In this document: piece after piece, positions 50,670 through 61,900 of the stretch | Numbering within the stretch: position 1 is the stretch's first letter | Layout of the letters: each line of letters begins with the position of its first letter | DNA from: Alloboseaceae bacterium BT-24-1 | GTDB lineage: Bacteria; Pseudomonadota; Alphaproteobacteria; Rhizobiales; Beijerinckiaceae | DNA: 64,000 nt | NCBI GenBank assembly: GCA_025846845.1 | Contig: JAOYTL010000019.1 | Span: 1-64,000, forward strand | Direction of reading: 5' to 3' | The notes under the pieces: generated by a model | Told to the model about the DNA's origin: nothing | Seen by the model: only the letters and a program-made list of their open reading frames with translations | The model's database searches: none | Program-made: the position numbers and the translations under genes

Positions 50670-50981
50670 TCATTCAGCCGCCCGATTTTCCCACGTCCGA
50701 GCGTGCGTCACGTTGCAAATCTGATAGCTGAAGAGGCTGAAGAACTTTGTGAAGCCGAGCTTTTTGGCCTCACGATGCTCGGGATGCCTTTTCCATTCAT
50801 CCAGAGCTTCTGCCGAAGCAAACTCAACAATCGTCACCCGCTCGCCGTCTTCAGCAACGAAGCCCTTATGAGAGATGTAGCCGGGAACGCTCCGGGCTAA
50901 CTCGCTCATTCGCTTGGCCATTGGGCCGTACTCATCCTGGATGCCAGGGGCTAGGCGGGAACGAAACACGGTGACGATCAT
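50670..50981 (-). CDS. antibiotic biosynthesis monooxygenase (ABM)-like protein
   Basis: 103 residues of the dimeric alpha/beta-barrel ABM fold: MIVTVFRSRLAPGIQDEYGP, SVPGYISHKGFVAEDGERV and IVEFASAEALDEWKRHPEH. Members include monooxygenases acting on quinones and small stress proteins. It lies 119 bp downstream of the LysR gene on the same strand and may be its target. Confidence 0.85.
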   Translation of the reverse strand: MIVTVFRSRLAPGIQDEYGPMAKRMSELARSVPGYISHKGFVAEDGERVTIVEFASAEALDEWKRHPEHREAKKLGFTKFFSLFSYQICNVTHARTWENRAAE

Positions 50982-51100
50982 CGAGTGGATACCTTTGGCA
51001 GCGGGTTTGGATGCTGCCGAAGGTTGCGCCCACCGTCCCAGCAGTTTCTCGAACCTGCTGGATCAAAAACTATAAGGCAAATGCATTGATTTAATAGAAA

Positions 51101-52018
51101 TTATGCGCGATTTGTTTGATGTTCCAACTTCTCTTTTATACTGGTCGCGAGCTGACTAATTGGCCCGTCCAGCCGGCTCGGTACGTTGCTACGGATCAGG
51201 GCTACAGTTACCGGCATGTCGAAGTCGACCACGGCGAGGATTTGGCGCCCGGCGCGGTGAGGGCTGTTTTCAAACAACCGACGGGGAACGAGCGATAGGC
51301 CGTTGCTGCCGGACAAGAGAGACAGTTGCAGGTCCTCGCCGAAGATTTCTGCGGCCACATGCATACGAAGTCGTTGTCGGTCGAAAGCTCGCGTCAGCGC
51401 AGCGCGGCAGCCGCAGCCTGGTGGGTTGAGAAACCAATCCGCCTCTGCCAAATCGCGCAGACGCCATGGGCTGCCGTCGCGCTTGGTTGCTGAACGCGAA
51501 GCCGACACCACGACAACCTGTTCGTCAGCGAGACCAATGCGTTGGAGCCCCGCCGGAATAGTGTGCGCCTCGGTCAGCAGACCTATGGCGCAATCGATAG
51601 CCCCACTTCGCACGTCCTCGATGAGACCGCTGCTCCAGTTCGATCCGATTTGAAGCCGAAGGCGCGGGTAGCGCTGCCGCAGGTCTTCGAGGGGCGCAGT
51701 CAGCACCATTTCGCCAAGCCCGTGCGCAACGCCAATTCTGAGTTCGCCGGTTGGATCGCTTGCGCTTGTCGCGCAGGTCTCCAGCGCAACAACCGCTGCG
51801 AGCACCGCCCGGCAATGTTCAAGGACGTGGTTGCCTAACGTGGTTAGGACGGCCGGTTTAACGGCGCGGTTAAAGAGAAAGCCTTCTCCAACTGTCGCCT
51901 CAAAATTCTGGATTCGCCTGGTGGTGGCAGGCTGGGTTAGATTCAGACGGGCAGCAGCTCGGCTGACTGATCCCGTTTCGGCTACGGCCACAAAGGCTTC
52001 GATGTCCTGAAAGTTCAT
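51101..52018 (-). CDS. LysR-family transcriptional regulator
   Basis: 305 residues. The N-terminal helix-turn-helix is FVAVAETGSVSRAAARLNLT followed by QPATTRRIQNFEA; the remainder is the effector-binding fold (GELRIGVAHGLGEMVLTAPL). The first gene after it on the same strand is the ABM-like protein. A common target arrangement would be divergent, but the upstream side holds only a short repeat-bearing spacer. Confidence 0.92.
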   Translation of the reverse strand: MNFQDIEAFVAVAETGSVSRAAARLNLTQPATTRRIQNFEATVGEGFLFNRAVKPAVLTTLGNHVLEHCRAVLAAVVALETCATSASDPTGELRIGVAHGLGEMVLTAPLEDLRQRYPRLRLQIGSNWSSGLIEDVRSGAIDCAIGLLTEAHTIPAGLQRIGLADEQVVVVSASRSATKRDGSPWRLRDLAEADWFLNPPGCGCRAALTRAFDRQRLRMHVAAEIFGEDLQLSLLSGSNGLSLVPRRLFENSPHRAGRQILAVVDFDMPVTVALIRSNVPSRLDGPISQLATSIKEKLEHQTNRA

Positions 52019-52195
52019 GCAGACGGCTTATAACCATATGGCTGACATGCGCCAAATGGACCCCCAGAACCTGTAGAAGCTAGGTTCTTGAGCCAGCCTT
52101 CAGCAAATCCGGCACGCTCGTAACCGACGTGCGCCATTAGCCGACGTTGAGAGATTGCCCGAAAGCCGACGTTGCGAGGGCGCGAAGCATCTCGC
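52019..52195. repeat. spacer with interspersed repeat relic
   Basis: Between the LysR start and the end of the YhaN-like gene. ATTAGCCGACGTTGAGAG and GAAAGCCGACGTTGCGAG are two close copies of the repeat core. No gene. It marks the edge between the mosaic region and the defence island. Confidence 0.5.
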
Positions 52196-54826
52196 TCAAC
52201 TGTCGGGATGCCACGGCTCCGTGCGCAGCACATGGCCGCCCAGCCTGGCAAAGGCACGCTGGCGGCAGGAGAAGACGATGACCTGCTGGGCGCTGGCCTG
52301 GCGATGCAGCGCGTCGAACATCTTCTCGATGCGATCGTCGTCGGAATAGACCAGCGCATCGTCGAGGATGACGGGCGTGGGCTGTCCGCCCTTGGCGAGC
52401 AGCCGCGCGAAGGCGAGCCGCGTCAGGATCGCGAGCTGCTCGCGCATGCCGCCGCTGAGGACGCCGACCTGCTCGTCCTGGCCATTACGCCGCACCGAGC
52501 GCGGCAGCAGCGTGTCCTCGTCGAAGGTGACGCTGGCATCGTCGAACAGCAGGCCGAGCAGCGGACGCAGCTCCTGCAGCACCGGCGCGAAATAGTGATC
52601 GCGCGCCTGCGAGCGCGCGGCTTCGAGCGCATCGCGCAGCCGGGTCAGGACGGCGACCTCGCGGGCGAGCACCGCAGTGCGCTGCTGCGCCAGCGCGAGC
52701 TTGTCGCGGGTTTCCTGCCAGGCTTCCTCGATCGCGGCTTCGGAGCGGGTCTGGATGCGACCATCGAGGCCGGCAGCCTCCTCGCGCAGTCGAGTGATCT
52801 CCTCTCGCGCCGCGTCCACGACCGAGCGCAGGCGCTGATGGCGCGCTTCTGCCGCCGCGAGATCGATCCTGCGGGCCGCGAGCTCTTCGACCTGCTGCTG
52901 TGCGGCCCGCCAGGCGAGCTCCGTCTCATCATGCTCGGTTGACAGCCGCTCCTCGCGCCCGCGCCGTTCCGCCTCGGGCCCCAGGCTCTCGGCCAGCGCG
53001 GCGAGCGCGGAGGACAGCCCGGCGGCATGACGTTCCGCCTCGACCAAAGCGGAGGCGGAGGTTTCGGTCCGGGCCTGCGCCGCACGAGCCGCCTCGCGCA
53101 TGGAACCGACGCGCGCCTCGACGGTGCCAAGCTGCCGGCGGGCCGCATCCAAATCAGCGGGCGCTTCGTTCGCGCTGGCCGCCTCGGTCTCCAGAAGTGC
53201 GATCTGCTCTCGCAGGCGCGCGAGCCCGCTTGGCGCGAGCAGCTGGAGGCGCCTGCGCCCCAGGTCGAGATCGGCCTTGAGGTCGCGCGCCTGTCCCTCG
53301 CGCAGGCGCGCCGCGGCGAGGCCGTCGACCTGAAGTTCGTCGAGCAGCGCCTGCCGCTTCGCCTGCGCCTTGGCGATGCTGTGGCTGTCCTCCTCGGCCT
53401 GCGGGGCCGTGACGGTCAGGCGGCCGATGGTGGCAATCTCGATCTGCGTCGTGCCGATGAGCGCCCGCTCCTCGGCTTGCGCAAGCGTCACGCCTGCGAT
53501 CGAGATTCCGCCTTCCGCGCCGTCCGCGTAATCGATGCGCAAGTGCGGCGCCCGCGCCTCGGCCCTGGCCTGCAATTGCAGCAATTGACCTTCCGCCTGC
53601 TCCAGCTCGGCGATCTTGCTGGCGGGCAGGATAAGGCTCTTGAGGGTTGCCTCCATGCGCTCGATCTGCTCGCGGGTCGCCTGCGCTTCGCGCTCGCTGT
53701 CGCGGGCCGTGGCGAGCCGGTTCGCCGCCTCCTGTGCGCGCAAGGCCCGCTCCAGACGGGCGAGCAGGTCGCGCTGCTCGCGCTCCTCGCGTTCGGCGTT
53801 TTCCACCGCAGCCGCGGCCTCCCGCACGACGCCGGCGGCGCCCTGGTGGCGGGCGCGGGCAGCGTCGCGCTGCTGCGCGGCACCGGCCTCGGCCTCGCGA
53901 AGGTCGGCAAAACGGGCGAGCGCCTGCCGGAAGCCGGCGAGGGCTTGCTCGGCAGAGACGCGCCGGTTCAGTGCGAGGGCCGCCTTGCTCTCGGCTGCCT
54001 TGAGGGATTCCGCTTGTGCTTTGGCGGCCGACAGCTCCGCCTCGGCCTCCGCCAGCGCGGCCTGGCGCTCCCGCGCCGTCTCGGGCGTGTCGATTTCGGC
54101 GAGCCGCCCCCGGATCGCGCGGCGCCGGTCGAGCGCCGCGCGCAGATCGGCGACCTCGGCGCCGACCCGGCGCTCCTGTTCCGCCAATTGCTCGCTTTCG
54201 TCGATGGCGATGGCATAGGGACCGCCGGTCCTGGGCCTGCCGGTCGCCGTCACCAGCCGCAGCAGCTCTTCCTCGCAGACGGCGAGGGCTTCGGTCATGC
54301 GCCGCCCGCCGGTCAGCGCCTCGACCTCGCCCTGGACCGAGGTCAGCACGGTTTCGCGCGCGCGCCGTTCCGTCTCGTCCTCGGCCTTGGCGCGCCGTTC
54401 GATGCCGGTCACGCCCTGGCGGACCCAGAGCAGGCCGGCCGGCCCGCTGATGCCTCCCTTCACCAGTGCGGCGATGAAGCGCTCGGCTTCGTCCGCCTGC
54501 GCGATCACGCGGCCGCTGTCGCGCTCGCGGACCTGGGCGCGGCGGCCGCCATAGAACTGCTTGGTCAGCCGGAAGGCGCCGTCGGCGGTGGTGAGGTCGG
54601 CCTCGACCAGCGGGTTGCCGCCGCTATAGGGCCGCAGCGCCTGGACGGCGCCGGGCGTGCCGGTATGAGGCTGGAAGAACAGCGCGTGCAGGGCGTCGAA
54701 GCAGGTCGACTTGCCATGCTCGTTGGCGGCGCAGAGCACGTTGATGCCATCGCCGATGTTCTCGATGCGCACGCCGCTGCCGGCGAAGCGGCGGACATTG
54801 TGCAGGCGCAGGGCGGTCAGCTTCAT
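52196..54826 (-). CDS. Rad50/SbcC-like ATPase (YhaN-type)
   Basis: 876 residues with the SMC/Rad50 layout: Walker A AANEHGKST (33-41) at the N-terminus, then WVRQG (Q-loop-like), long alanine/glutamate/arginine-rich coiled-coil arms (about 180-700), and at the C-terminus the signature LSGGMREQLAILTRLAFARL, Walker B PVILDDALVYSDDDRI. It partners the Mre11-like nuclease directly upstream (ATGA overlap at 54826-54829). Rad50/Mre11 pairs process DNA ends; YhaN/YhaO-type pairs are of uncertain physiology. ATG 54826 was chosen over 54844 because of the overlap. Confidence 0.88.
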   Translation of the reverse strand: MKLTALRLHNVRRFAGSGVRIENIGDGINVLCAANEHGKSTCFDALHALFFQPHTGTPGAVQALRPYSGGNPLVEADLTTADGAFRLTKQFYGGRRAQVRERDSGRVIAQADEAERFIAALVKGGISGPAGLLWVRQGVTGIERRAKAEDETERRARETVLTSVQGEVEALTGGRRMTEALAVCEEELLRLVTATGRPRTGGPYAIAIDESEQLAEQERRVGAEVADLRAALDRRRAIRGRLAEIDTPETARERQAALAEAEAELSAAKAQAESLKAAESKAALALNRRVSAEQALAGFRQALARFADLREAEAGAAQQRDAARARHQGAAGVVREAAAAVENAEREEREQRDLLARLERALRAQEAANRLATARDSEREAQATREQIERMEATLKSLILPASKIAELEQAEGQLLQLQARAEARAPHLRIDYADGAEGGISIAGVTLAQAEERALIGTTQIEIATIGRLTVTAPQAEEDSHSIAKAQAKRQALLDELQVDGLAAARLREGQARDLKADLDLGRRRLQLLAPSGLARLREQIALLETEAASANEAPADLDAARRQLGTVEARVGSMREAARAAQARTETSASALVEAERHAAGLSSALAALAESLGPEAERRGREERLSTEHDETELAWRAAQQQVEELAARRIDLAAAEARHQRLRSVVDAAREEITRLREEAAGLDGRIQTRSEAAIEEAWQETRDKLALAQQRTAVLAREVAVLTRLRDALEAARSQARDHYFAPVLQELRPLLGLLFDDASVTFDEDTLLPRSVRRNGQDEQVGVLSGGMREQLAILTRLAFARLLAKGGQPTPVILDDALVYSDDDRIEKMFDALHRQASAQQVIVFSCRQRAFARLGGHVLRTEPWHPDS

Positions 54827-55947
54827 CAGGCGGCCGCCGCGCAATAGGAGAACAGGCGCATCAGCGCCTCGCGCGCCACCTCGCGCTCACTGGAGGAGCG
54901 GCCTTCGTCCCGGCTCTCGGCCAGCAGCGTCTCGGCGGCCTGGCGCAGGGCGCCGGCCCGGTCGATCTGGTCGAGATCCTCGCTCTCGCACTCGGTGACC
55001 AGCTCCTGCGCCTCCAGCTGCAGCAGGGCGAATTCCGGTGCGATCGCCTTGAGATCGGCTTCCAGCCGAGCCCGCGCCGGCGGCCGCGTCCGGCCTGTTG
55101 CCAGGATGCGAAGAAGTGTCTGGCGGCGTGCGGGACCTATCGGGAGCAGCGCTGCCAGATGCGCACCGGGCTCCTCACCCGCCAGGCAGTCGAGCGCGAG
55201 CGTGCGCCAGTCGAACGATCCGGTCTCGACGGGCTCGATTGCGGGCGCGGCTCCGGCCGCGGGAATCGTGATCAGCAAGGCGCGGCCCGCCGCGTCGTGC
55301 TTGAATCGGTCCGGCTCCGGCGCGCCGCTGTACCAGGTGCGCGGTCCGATTCGCATCTGGCCGTGCCAGTCGCCGAGGGCGAGATAATCGAGCCCGGCGC
55401 GGGTAGCCCGATCGGGAGCGATGACGTCGCTCGCGCCGCCGTCTTCCGAGAAGCTCTGCACGGGGCCATGGGCGAGTCCGATCCGGACCGTGCCCGGCGA
55501 GGTCGCTGCCATATCCATCCATTCGGTGAGGTCGCGACCCGGCCGGCGCGTCGTGCACGGCGCCGGCAGCAGGACGACGTCGTCGGCGAGCGGGAAGGGA
55601 GCCGGCTCGGTCGCGAGAATGACATTGCCGGGCCGCGAGGTCGCAAGGCCGGCCCAGAGCGCTTCGGCGGCGAGCGAATCGTGATTGCCGGGCAGCAGGA
55701 TCCAGCGCAGGCCGTCATGCCCTGCCATGGCAGCCAGTGCCTGGCGCTGCACGGCCGGGCTCGGCGTTTCCGTATCGAACACGTCGCCGGCAAGCAGGAT
55801 CGTCTCCGCTCCGGCCGCGCGAGCCTGGGCCGCCAGCCGGTCGAGCACGGTATGGCGGGCCTCGCGCAGGCGCCCGCGCAACTCGTCCGGCATCGCACCG
55901 AACGGCTTGCCGAGATGCAAATCGGCGCTGTGGAGGAAACGGAACAT
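54826..55947 (-). CDS. Mre11/SbcD-like DNA nuclease (YhaO-type)
   Basis: 373-residue calcineurin-like phosphoesterase. Metal-binding motifs are in order: FLHSADLHLGKPFG, LLAGDVFDTETPS, LLPGNHDSLAAEAL, and IGLAHGPV then LGDWHGQM with the last histidines. The C-terminal 100 residues form the cap/ATPase-binding region. It starts 10 bp after the stop of the giant helicase gene, with a GAAGG ribosome-binding site around that stop, so the three genes are one transcription unit. Confidence 0.9.
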   Translation of the reverse strand: MFRFLHSADLHLGKPFGAMPDELRGRLREARHTVLDRLAAQARAAGAETILLAGDVFDTETPSPAVQRQALAAMAGHDGLRWILLPGNHDSLAAEALWAGLATSRPGNVILATEPAPFPLADDVVLLPAPCTTRRPGRDLTEWMDMAATSPGTVRIGLAHGPVQSFSEDGGASDVIAPDRATRAGLDYLALGDWHGQMRIGPRTWYSGAPEPDRFKHDAAGRALLITIPAAGAAPAIEPVETGSFDWRTLALDCLAGEEPGAHLAALLPIGPARRQTLLRILATGRTRPPARARLEADLKAIAPEFALLQLEAQELVTECESEDLDQIDRAGALRQAAETLLAESRDEGRSSSEREVAREALMRLFSYCAAAA

Positions 55948-55957
55948 GCGATGCCTT

Positions 55958-58900
55958 CTACTTGCCGTCGCTGGGAGCCGTGGCTAGGTGGGTGGCTGAA
56001 CGCTGCAAGGCCTCGTCCAGACGAGCTCTCGAGGTCACGGCCAGCCGCTCGACTCCCAGGAGGCGCGCTAGGGCGAGTGCCGGGTCGGTCTCTTCCAACA
56101 GCGCGGGCTCGCTGACTGCAATGCTGGCAAGCTCGGCAAGCGGGATGTCTGGGATCGCGCGCCGCGCAGCGACATCCACCGGCGCACGATAGGGGTAGAT
56201 TGGTGCAATCGTGCCTGGCCTCCAAAGGAAGGGGCCGCTCGACTCCTCAGTTCGCGGAAGGTCGCGCAGATGCAGGTCGATGCGCTCCCTGATCCGAGCG
56301 CCTGTCCGTAACCAGCCGTGCGCCCGCGCAATGCGCTGGGCCAGCACATCCGCGCGCAACGGCGCTTCGGCCTCCATCACCGCATCGACCATCCCACGCA
56401 ATGTGCCCCGATAGCCGAATTCGAAGAACTGGTCCGGATCAGCTCGGAATTGCGATAGGTCGGCTAAGCGATACCGTGCTCCACCGTGGGAGGGACTGGC
56501 CCCGACGTCTCCCTCCGTTCCGGACGCCACCCTGACGGATCCGGCGACTGGCGAGGCCATGACATCAGCGACAGGAGCAGCAGCCAAGACATCGTCCTGC
56601 AGCGATTGCGCGCGACCGTCGCGCACGGCGTCCTCGGTCGCTTCCTCGGACTCGGCAGCGTCTAGGTCGAGCTGACCGGCGTCGACCTGCTCGCCGAGTT
56701 CCCAGTGGAGTGCCTGGTCGGCCGTTTCCTGCGCTGCTCGCGCGCGACTGTCGGCGAGCAGGGCCTCGAGCGCGTCGTGCACCCGCTGCATCGCTCCGTT
56801 GGGGTCGAACCACCAATCCGTCGACCAGACACGGACGATGTTCCAGCCCAATCCCCTCAGTACCTGCTCGCGCACCTTGTCGCGGTCTCTTGCCGTCGCG
56901 GAGCTGTGATAGGTCGCGCCATCGCATTCGATGCCCGCGAGATAGGCACCGGCACGATCAGGATGCTTCACGCCGAGATCAACGCGGAACCCGGAGATGC
57001 CCACCTGCGGCACGACCTGCCAGCCGAAGCGAGCGAGTTGCTCCGCGACCGCCTCCTCGAATGGGGATTCGAGCCCCCCAACTGATCCCTCATCCCGGGC
57101 CGGCAGCGCGATCGGACCGCGTTTCGCAAAGTCGAGGAACGTCTTGAGATGATGCACACCGACCGCCTTCGTCCGGCCCGTGTCGATGTCATCGGCGGCG
57201 AATCCGGAGTACACGACCAGCTCCTGTCGGGCGCGGGTCACGGCAACGTTGAGGCGCCGCTCGCCGCCGTCGCGGTTCAGGGCACCGAAGTCCATCGTTC
57301 GCTTGCCAGCCGCATCTTTCGAGAAGGTGATCGAAAACAGGATCACGTCGCGCTCATCGCCTTGAACGTTCTCGAGATTCTTCACGATCGTCGGCTCAAT
57401 CCGATCTTCAGCAAAGAACCACTCGAGAGGGGGCTCGAGGCGGCGCGCCTCGTCCAGAAAGTCCTGAATCAGCGCCTGCTGCTGCGCGTTGAAGGTGATG
57501 ACCGCCAGCGTCGGCCGGCTCGCTTCCGGGAGGGCGAGCCACCCACGCATGCGCCGGAGGGCATCGTCGACGAGCTTGCGTGCTTCGGTGCGGTTGGTGC
57601 GCGTCTTGCCTCGATCGTAGACGCCGTCGACCGGCACGAGGCTTACGGCGCGATCCTCGACTGTCGGCGCTGGGAAGGTGATCAGGCGGTTTTGATAATA
57701 GTGGGCGTTGGAGAAGGCGATTAGCGACTCGTTGCGGCTGCGATAGTGCCAGCGAAGGTCCCGCAGCGGGATGCCGGCGGCCTTGGCCTCGTCGAGGATG
57801 CTCTCCAGGTCGCGCTCATGATCTTCGACCTCTTCGTCGTCCTCGTTGCGCCCGAAGAAATTGGTCGGCGGCAATTGGCGCGGATCGCCGACGATGATCG
57901 TCTGCCGGCCGCGGGCAATCGCGCCCACCGCATCCCAGGTCGTGATCTGCGAGGCCTCGTCGAAGATCACCACATCGAAGAGCGCCTGGTTCGGCGGAAA
58001 GTACTGCGCGATCGACAGGGGCGACATAAGCATGCAGGGCGCGAGCTTGCCGAAGTTGCCCGGCATCGCGCCGATCATCTCGCGGATCGAGCGGCTCGGT
58101 CTCTGCAACTCCATCTGATGGCGCAGAAGGCCGAGTTCAGAGTTGCGCGGCACGCTCTGGATTGATGGCAGGCCGTGAGCCAGAGCGCTCACCACGCGGC
58201 TGGTCGCCTTGGCTCGGACGAGGTCATCAATTTCGCGGAACTCTTCGATCGCGTGCTCATGCTGGAACCGGCGGAAGTCGCGCAGCGTCGCGTCGGAATC
58301 CAGCGCCAGAGGCAGCCACCAGCGCGCATAAGCGAGATCGAACGTCTCCCGCGTTTGATGTGGAGAAAGCACTCCGCTCTCCAGATCCTGGATCAAAGTG
58401 CTCAGGCCCTGCGCCTCGCCCAGCGCGCGGATGCGACACCAGCTCGTCCAGTTCCGTAGCAAATGGCGCGCGCTCGCGAGATCGCCTGTGAGCGACATAA
58501 GCTCTGACAGGACTGTCACGCTATCTGACCGGACCGGAGACGATCCGGTCAGGGCAGAGAAGCGCGCCAGCGCCGCCAAAAAACTCTCGTGGGCTTCGCG
58601 ATAAACGATCGCAGCGTGCCGGATCGGCTCAGCATCGCTGCCCGGTACCAAAATCGGCGCGACCATCTTCACGATGGCGCGGATGTCATCTGCGGCCCGC
58701 CCGAGGCGCAGAAGACTGTCGCGCAGCTTAGTCGCGCCGGTCAGATGGCGGGTGATCGCCGTCACGTCGGTGTCCAGGCCGGCAAAGCGTAGCGGTTTGC
58801 CGGCGAGCCCGTTAGTGTCGACGGATGTGTGGAGCCCCTGAAGTCGGCGCAGGATCGGCAGATCCTTGCCGGGGTTCGGCTGGCCGACAGTGGCATAGCT

Positions 58901-61900
58901 CTGCAGCAGCCTCTTCACCCGCCGGCGTCCGAGCCAGCTGCGTGGCCATATCGCGGCTTGGGCCTCGCGCCAGTCGCGCTCGAGGTCATCGACGGGAACG
59001 CGTAGCACCGAGTCGCGGGCGAAGGTGGCGGAAAGTTCGGCTTCAGCAGCTCGGTAGGACGAGATCGAGCCCTCCAGCTCGGCGAGCGCCACCTTCAGGC
59101 GGCCGAAATCCGGATCGAACGCGATCCGCTGATCAGTGCCGGCGCTATCGTGTAGCGCGGCTGCGAGCACCGAAAATCGCTCCAGCTCCCCGGCCGATGC
59201 ATCGCCGCGCGCCGGTAGGCCGAGGTGCGGCAGCAACGCGGCGAGCGACGTTCGCAATGCCGAGATCGTTCCTACAAGCTCGCGCGCTTGCGCGAGCAGT
59301 TGCTCCTGCCAGGTAGAGGACCACTCGGGCGTATGCACGCATGCGAGAGCCGGCACGCGTTCGACCGCAGAGAAGACGCGGCCGATCTCGTCGGCGAGGT
59401 CGCCAAGGGCGCGACGCGCCTCATCGTCATGGGCATCGCGATGCGGCCAGCTCAGAATAGGCGCATAGTTCTCGCGATCCCGCAGTGCGATGCCGAGCGC
59501 GGTATAGGGCGTCAGCCCGTTTGGGTGCCGCTTGTGGAGCGCATCGACATAGGCGTTGAGCACGTCGCGCTTGAGCTTGAGCCGGCGGTTGATAGCAACC
59601 CAATCCGACTGTGAGGCGGCGCGGCCTTTCTCCCATGAGTTTCTGAGCTGGGCCAGGAAGGACTTGCGGTCGGCCTTGTTCGAGTGGAGCTCCAGGCAAT
59701 GGTCGCCAAGGCCATGCGCCTTGAGCCGGCGATGCACGACGTTGAGCGCCGCGGTCTTCTCGGCGACGAAGAGCACGGTCTTCCCCGATGCCAAGCAGTT
59801 CGCGATCATATTGGCGATTGTCTGGCTCTTGCCGGTGCCGGGAGGGCCGATGATTACGAAATCCCGCCCCTCGGCGGCCGCGACGCTCGCTGCAATCTGG
59901 GAGGAATCGGCCGGCAGGACCGACACGATGTCAGAAGGCTCGTAGCGCTGGTCCAGTTCCTGCTCGTCGATGAAATCACCGCCGAGGCCCGGAAAGGGTT
60001 GGTTCGGCGAATCGATCAGATGCCGGACAATCCGGTTCTCACGCAGTGAGTCGGTCCGCTCGACGAGATCCTTCCACATCAGGTACTTCGCGAACGAGAA
60101 GGTCGATAGCGCCGCGTCGTCGACCACCTCCATGCCGGGCACTTCGCGCACCGCCTGGCGCATCGCGCCGAGCAGACACGGCACGTCAATACCGTTCTCG
60201 TCTTGCGGCAGCTCGCCTGCGAATTGGGGTAACGGGAGGTCGAACTCGCGATCGAGGAACTGCAGCAACGTGGCGTTGAAACGCGGTTCGTCCTCGTGGA
60301 AGCGCAGCGAGAATTGCGAACTCGCACTGCGCCGGTCGAGCTTGACCGGCAGTAGCAATAGCGGCGCACGATAACTGCGTTCGTCGCTAGGTTTGCGCTT
60401 CCAGCGCAGGAAGCCAACCGCGAGAAACAATGTGTTTGCGCCGCCCTCGGCGAAATCATTGCGCACCTGACGATGAAGGTCGATCAGCCGCGCTTCAAGG
60501 TTCTTGGCCTCAAGCGGCGAAGCAAGCTCGCCGCGTCCGAGGGCATCTGCCGCGAATGTGCGGTGGAGGTCCTGGCCCCGGACTTCGCGGTAGAGCGCGG
60601 CGTCACGCTCACCGAGCGGATTGTGCTCGGGAAGCGAGATCAGCCGCATCGCGCTCCCCTCTGCGAGCCGATCCTCGAGATAGGCTACATCCGTGCACAG
60701 AAACGGGATCGTCTTCTTCGAGTCGGGAAAGTTCAGCAGCCGGTTGCGCAGAGTGAGGTCGAGCAGCTTCTTCTGCCAGCGGTCGATCCGCCCGGCTGCA
60801 GTGGTCGGCTTGAGCTCGACAACCTCTGCCGGCAAGTCAATCGGCACTGTATCGATCGTGATCGGCAGGTCGATCTCGGCATCCTCGCTGTCAGCCGATT
60901 GAGCGGGGGCATGGGAGGCGAGCGGCGTGATGCCACCGCTGCGGGAGCGATGCAGGTCGATCGCTGCCACGAAACCGGCTGCCTGCGTCTCCTCGAAGCG
61001 CGGCGCCACAAGCTGCCGTGCATGGTCGAGCGTAACCGGGGGCCTGTGCGTCACGCCCGTAGTCTCGAAGGCGACGAACTCGCGTGCGGCGATGGCCTTG
61101 CGGATCTCGGTGAGGTCTGTCTCGACCGCATTGGGAAGAGTCCGCTTCGTCAGCCACACTCCGACCGCTGCGTGATTCTGGAACAACAGCAGTGCTGAGT
61201 TGAGCCCGCAGCCTTCGAGAGCCGCGGCAAACAACAACGAGGTGTCGAGGCAGGTGGCCAGCCGGTCTTGCGCGACGGTCGAGGGGCGGCGGACTTTCTG
61301 CCCCCGCTGTTCGAAGCTCGCCGGAGGTTCAGCATAGTGCAGCTTCAGCCCAGCAATCGCAGAATAGACCGCTGCCGCGAGCAGCAGGCTCCGCTTGGGA
61401 TCGTTCGATTGGTAACCGTCGAGGCCCGAGGGATGGCCATGTCCAGCCAAAGAGTCGGCGGCAGATCGCAGAATTTTCGCGATAGCCGGATCATTCGGGA
61501 GGACGAAGGCCGGCAAGAGTTGCGCCATGTCGGCGACGCCGCCCCATTCGTCGCGCGCGAGCAACCTTACCGGGAACCGGCTTTCGGCCAGGCACTGGTC
61601 CTTGGCGTAGAGGCGCAAAGTGATCTCGCCACGCTCCGCCTCATCCAGTCCAGCCAGGTAGCCTGCGTCAAGCTCGACCCGTCTGTCGCTGATGACGATG
61701 CGGTCGCCTGGGACTAATCGATCGATCGTCCAGAGCTTGGGCCGCAAAAAGCCAGGCGTCGCCACCATGGCCAGCCGGCACTGTTCGAGGTGCCGGTCGG
61801 TCGGGTTTTCGATCGCAAGGGAGCGTAGAACCGGGATCGCGTTTTGGTAGGACGCGAAAGTGAAGCTTGCAGCAATGTCTGCGTCGATCTTGACCGACGC

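Noticed and set aside
53027..54847. 606-codon plus-strand frame over the Rad50-like gene
   Set aside because: Antisense to a protein with clear Walker motifs and coiled coils; composition is that of a shadow.
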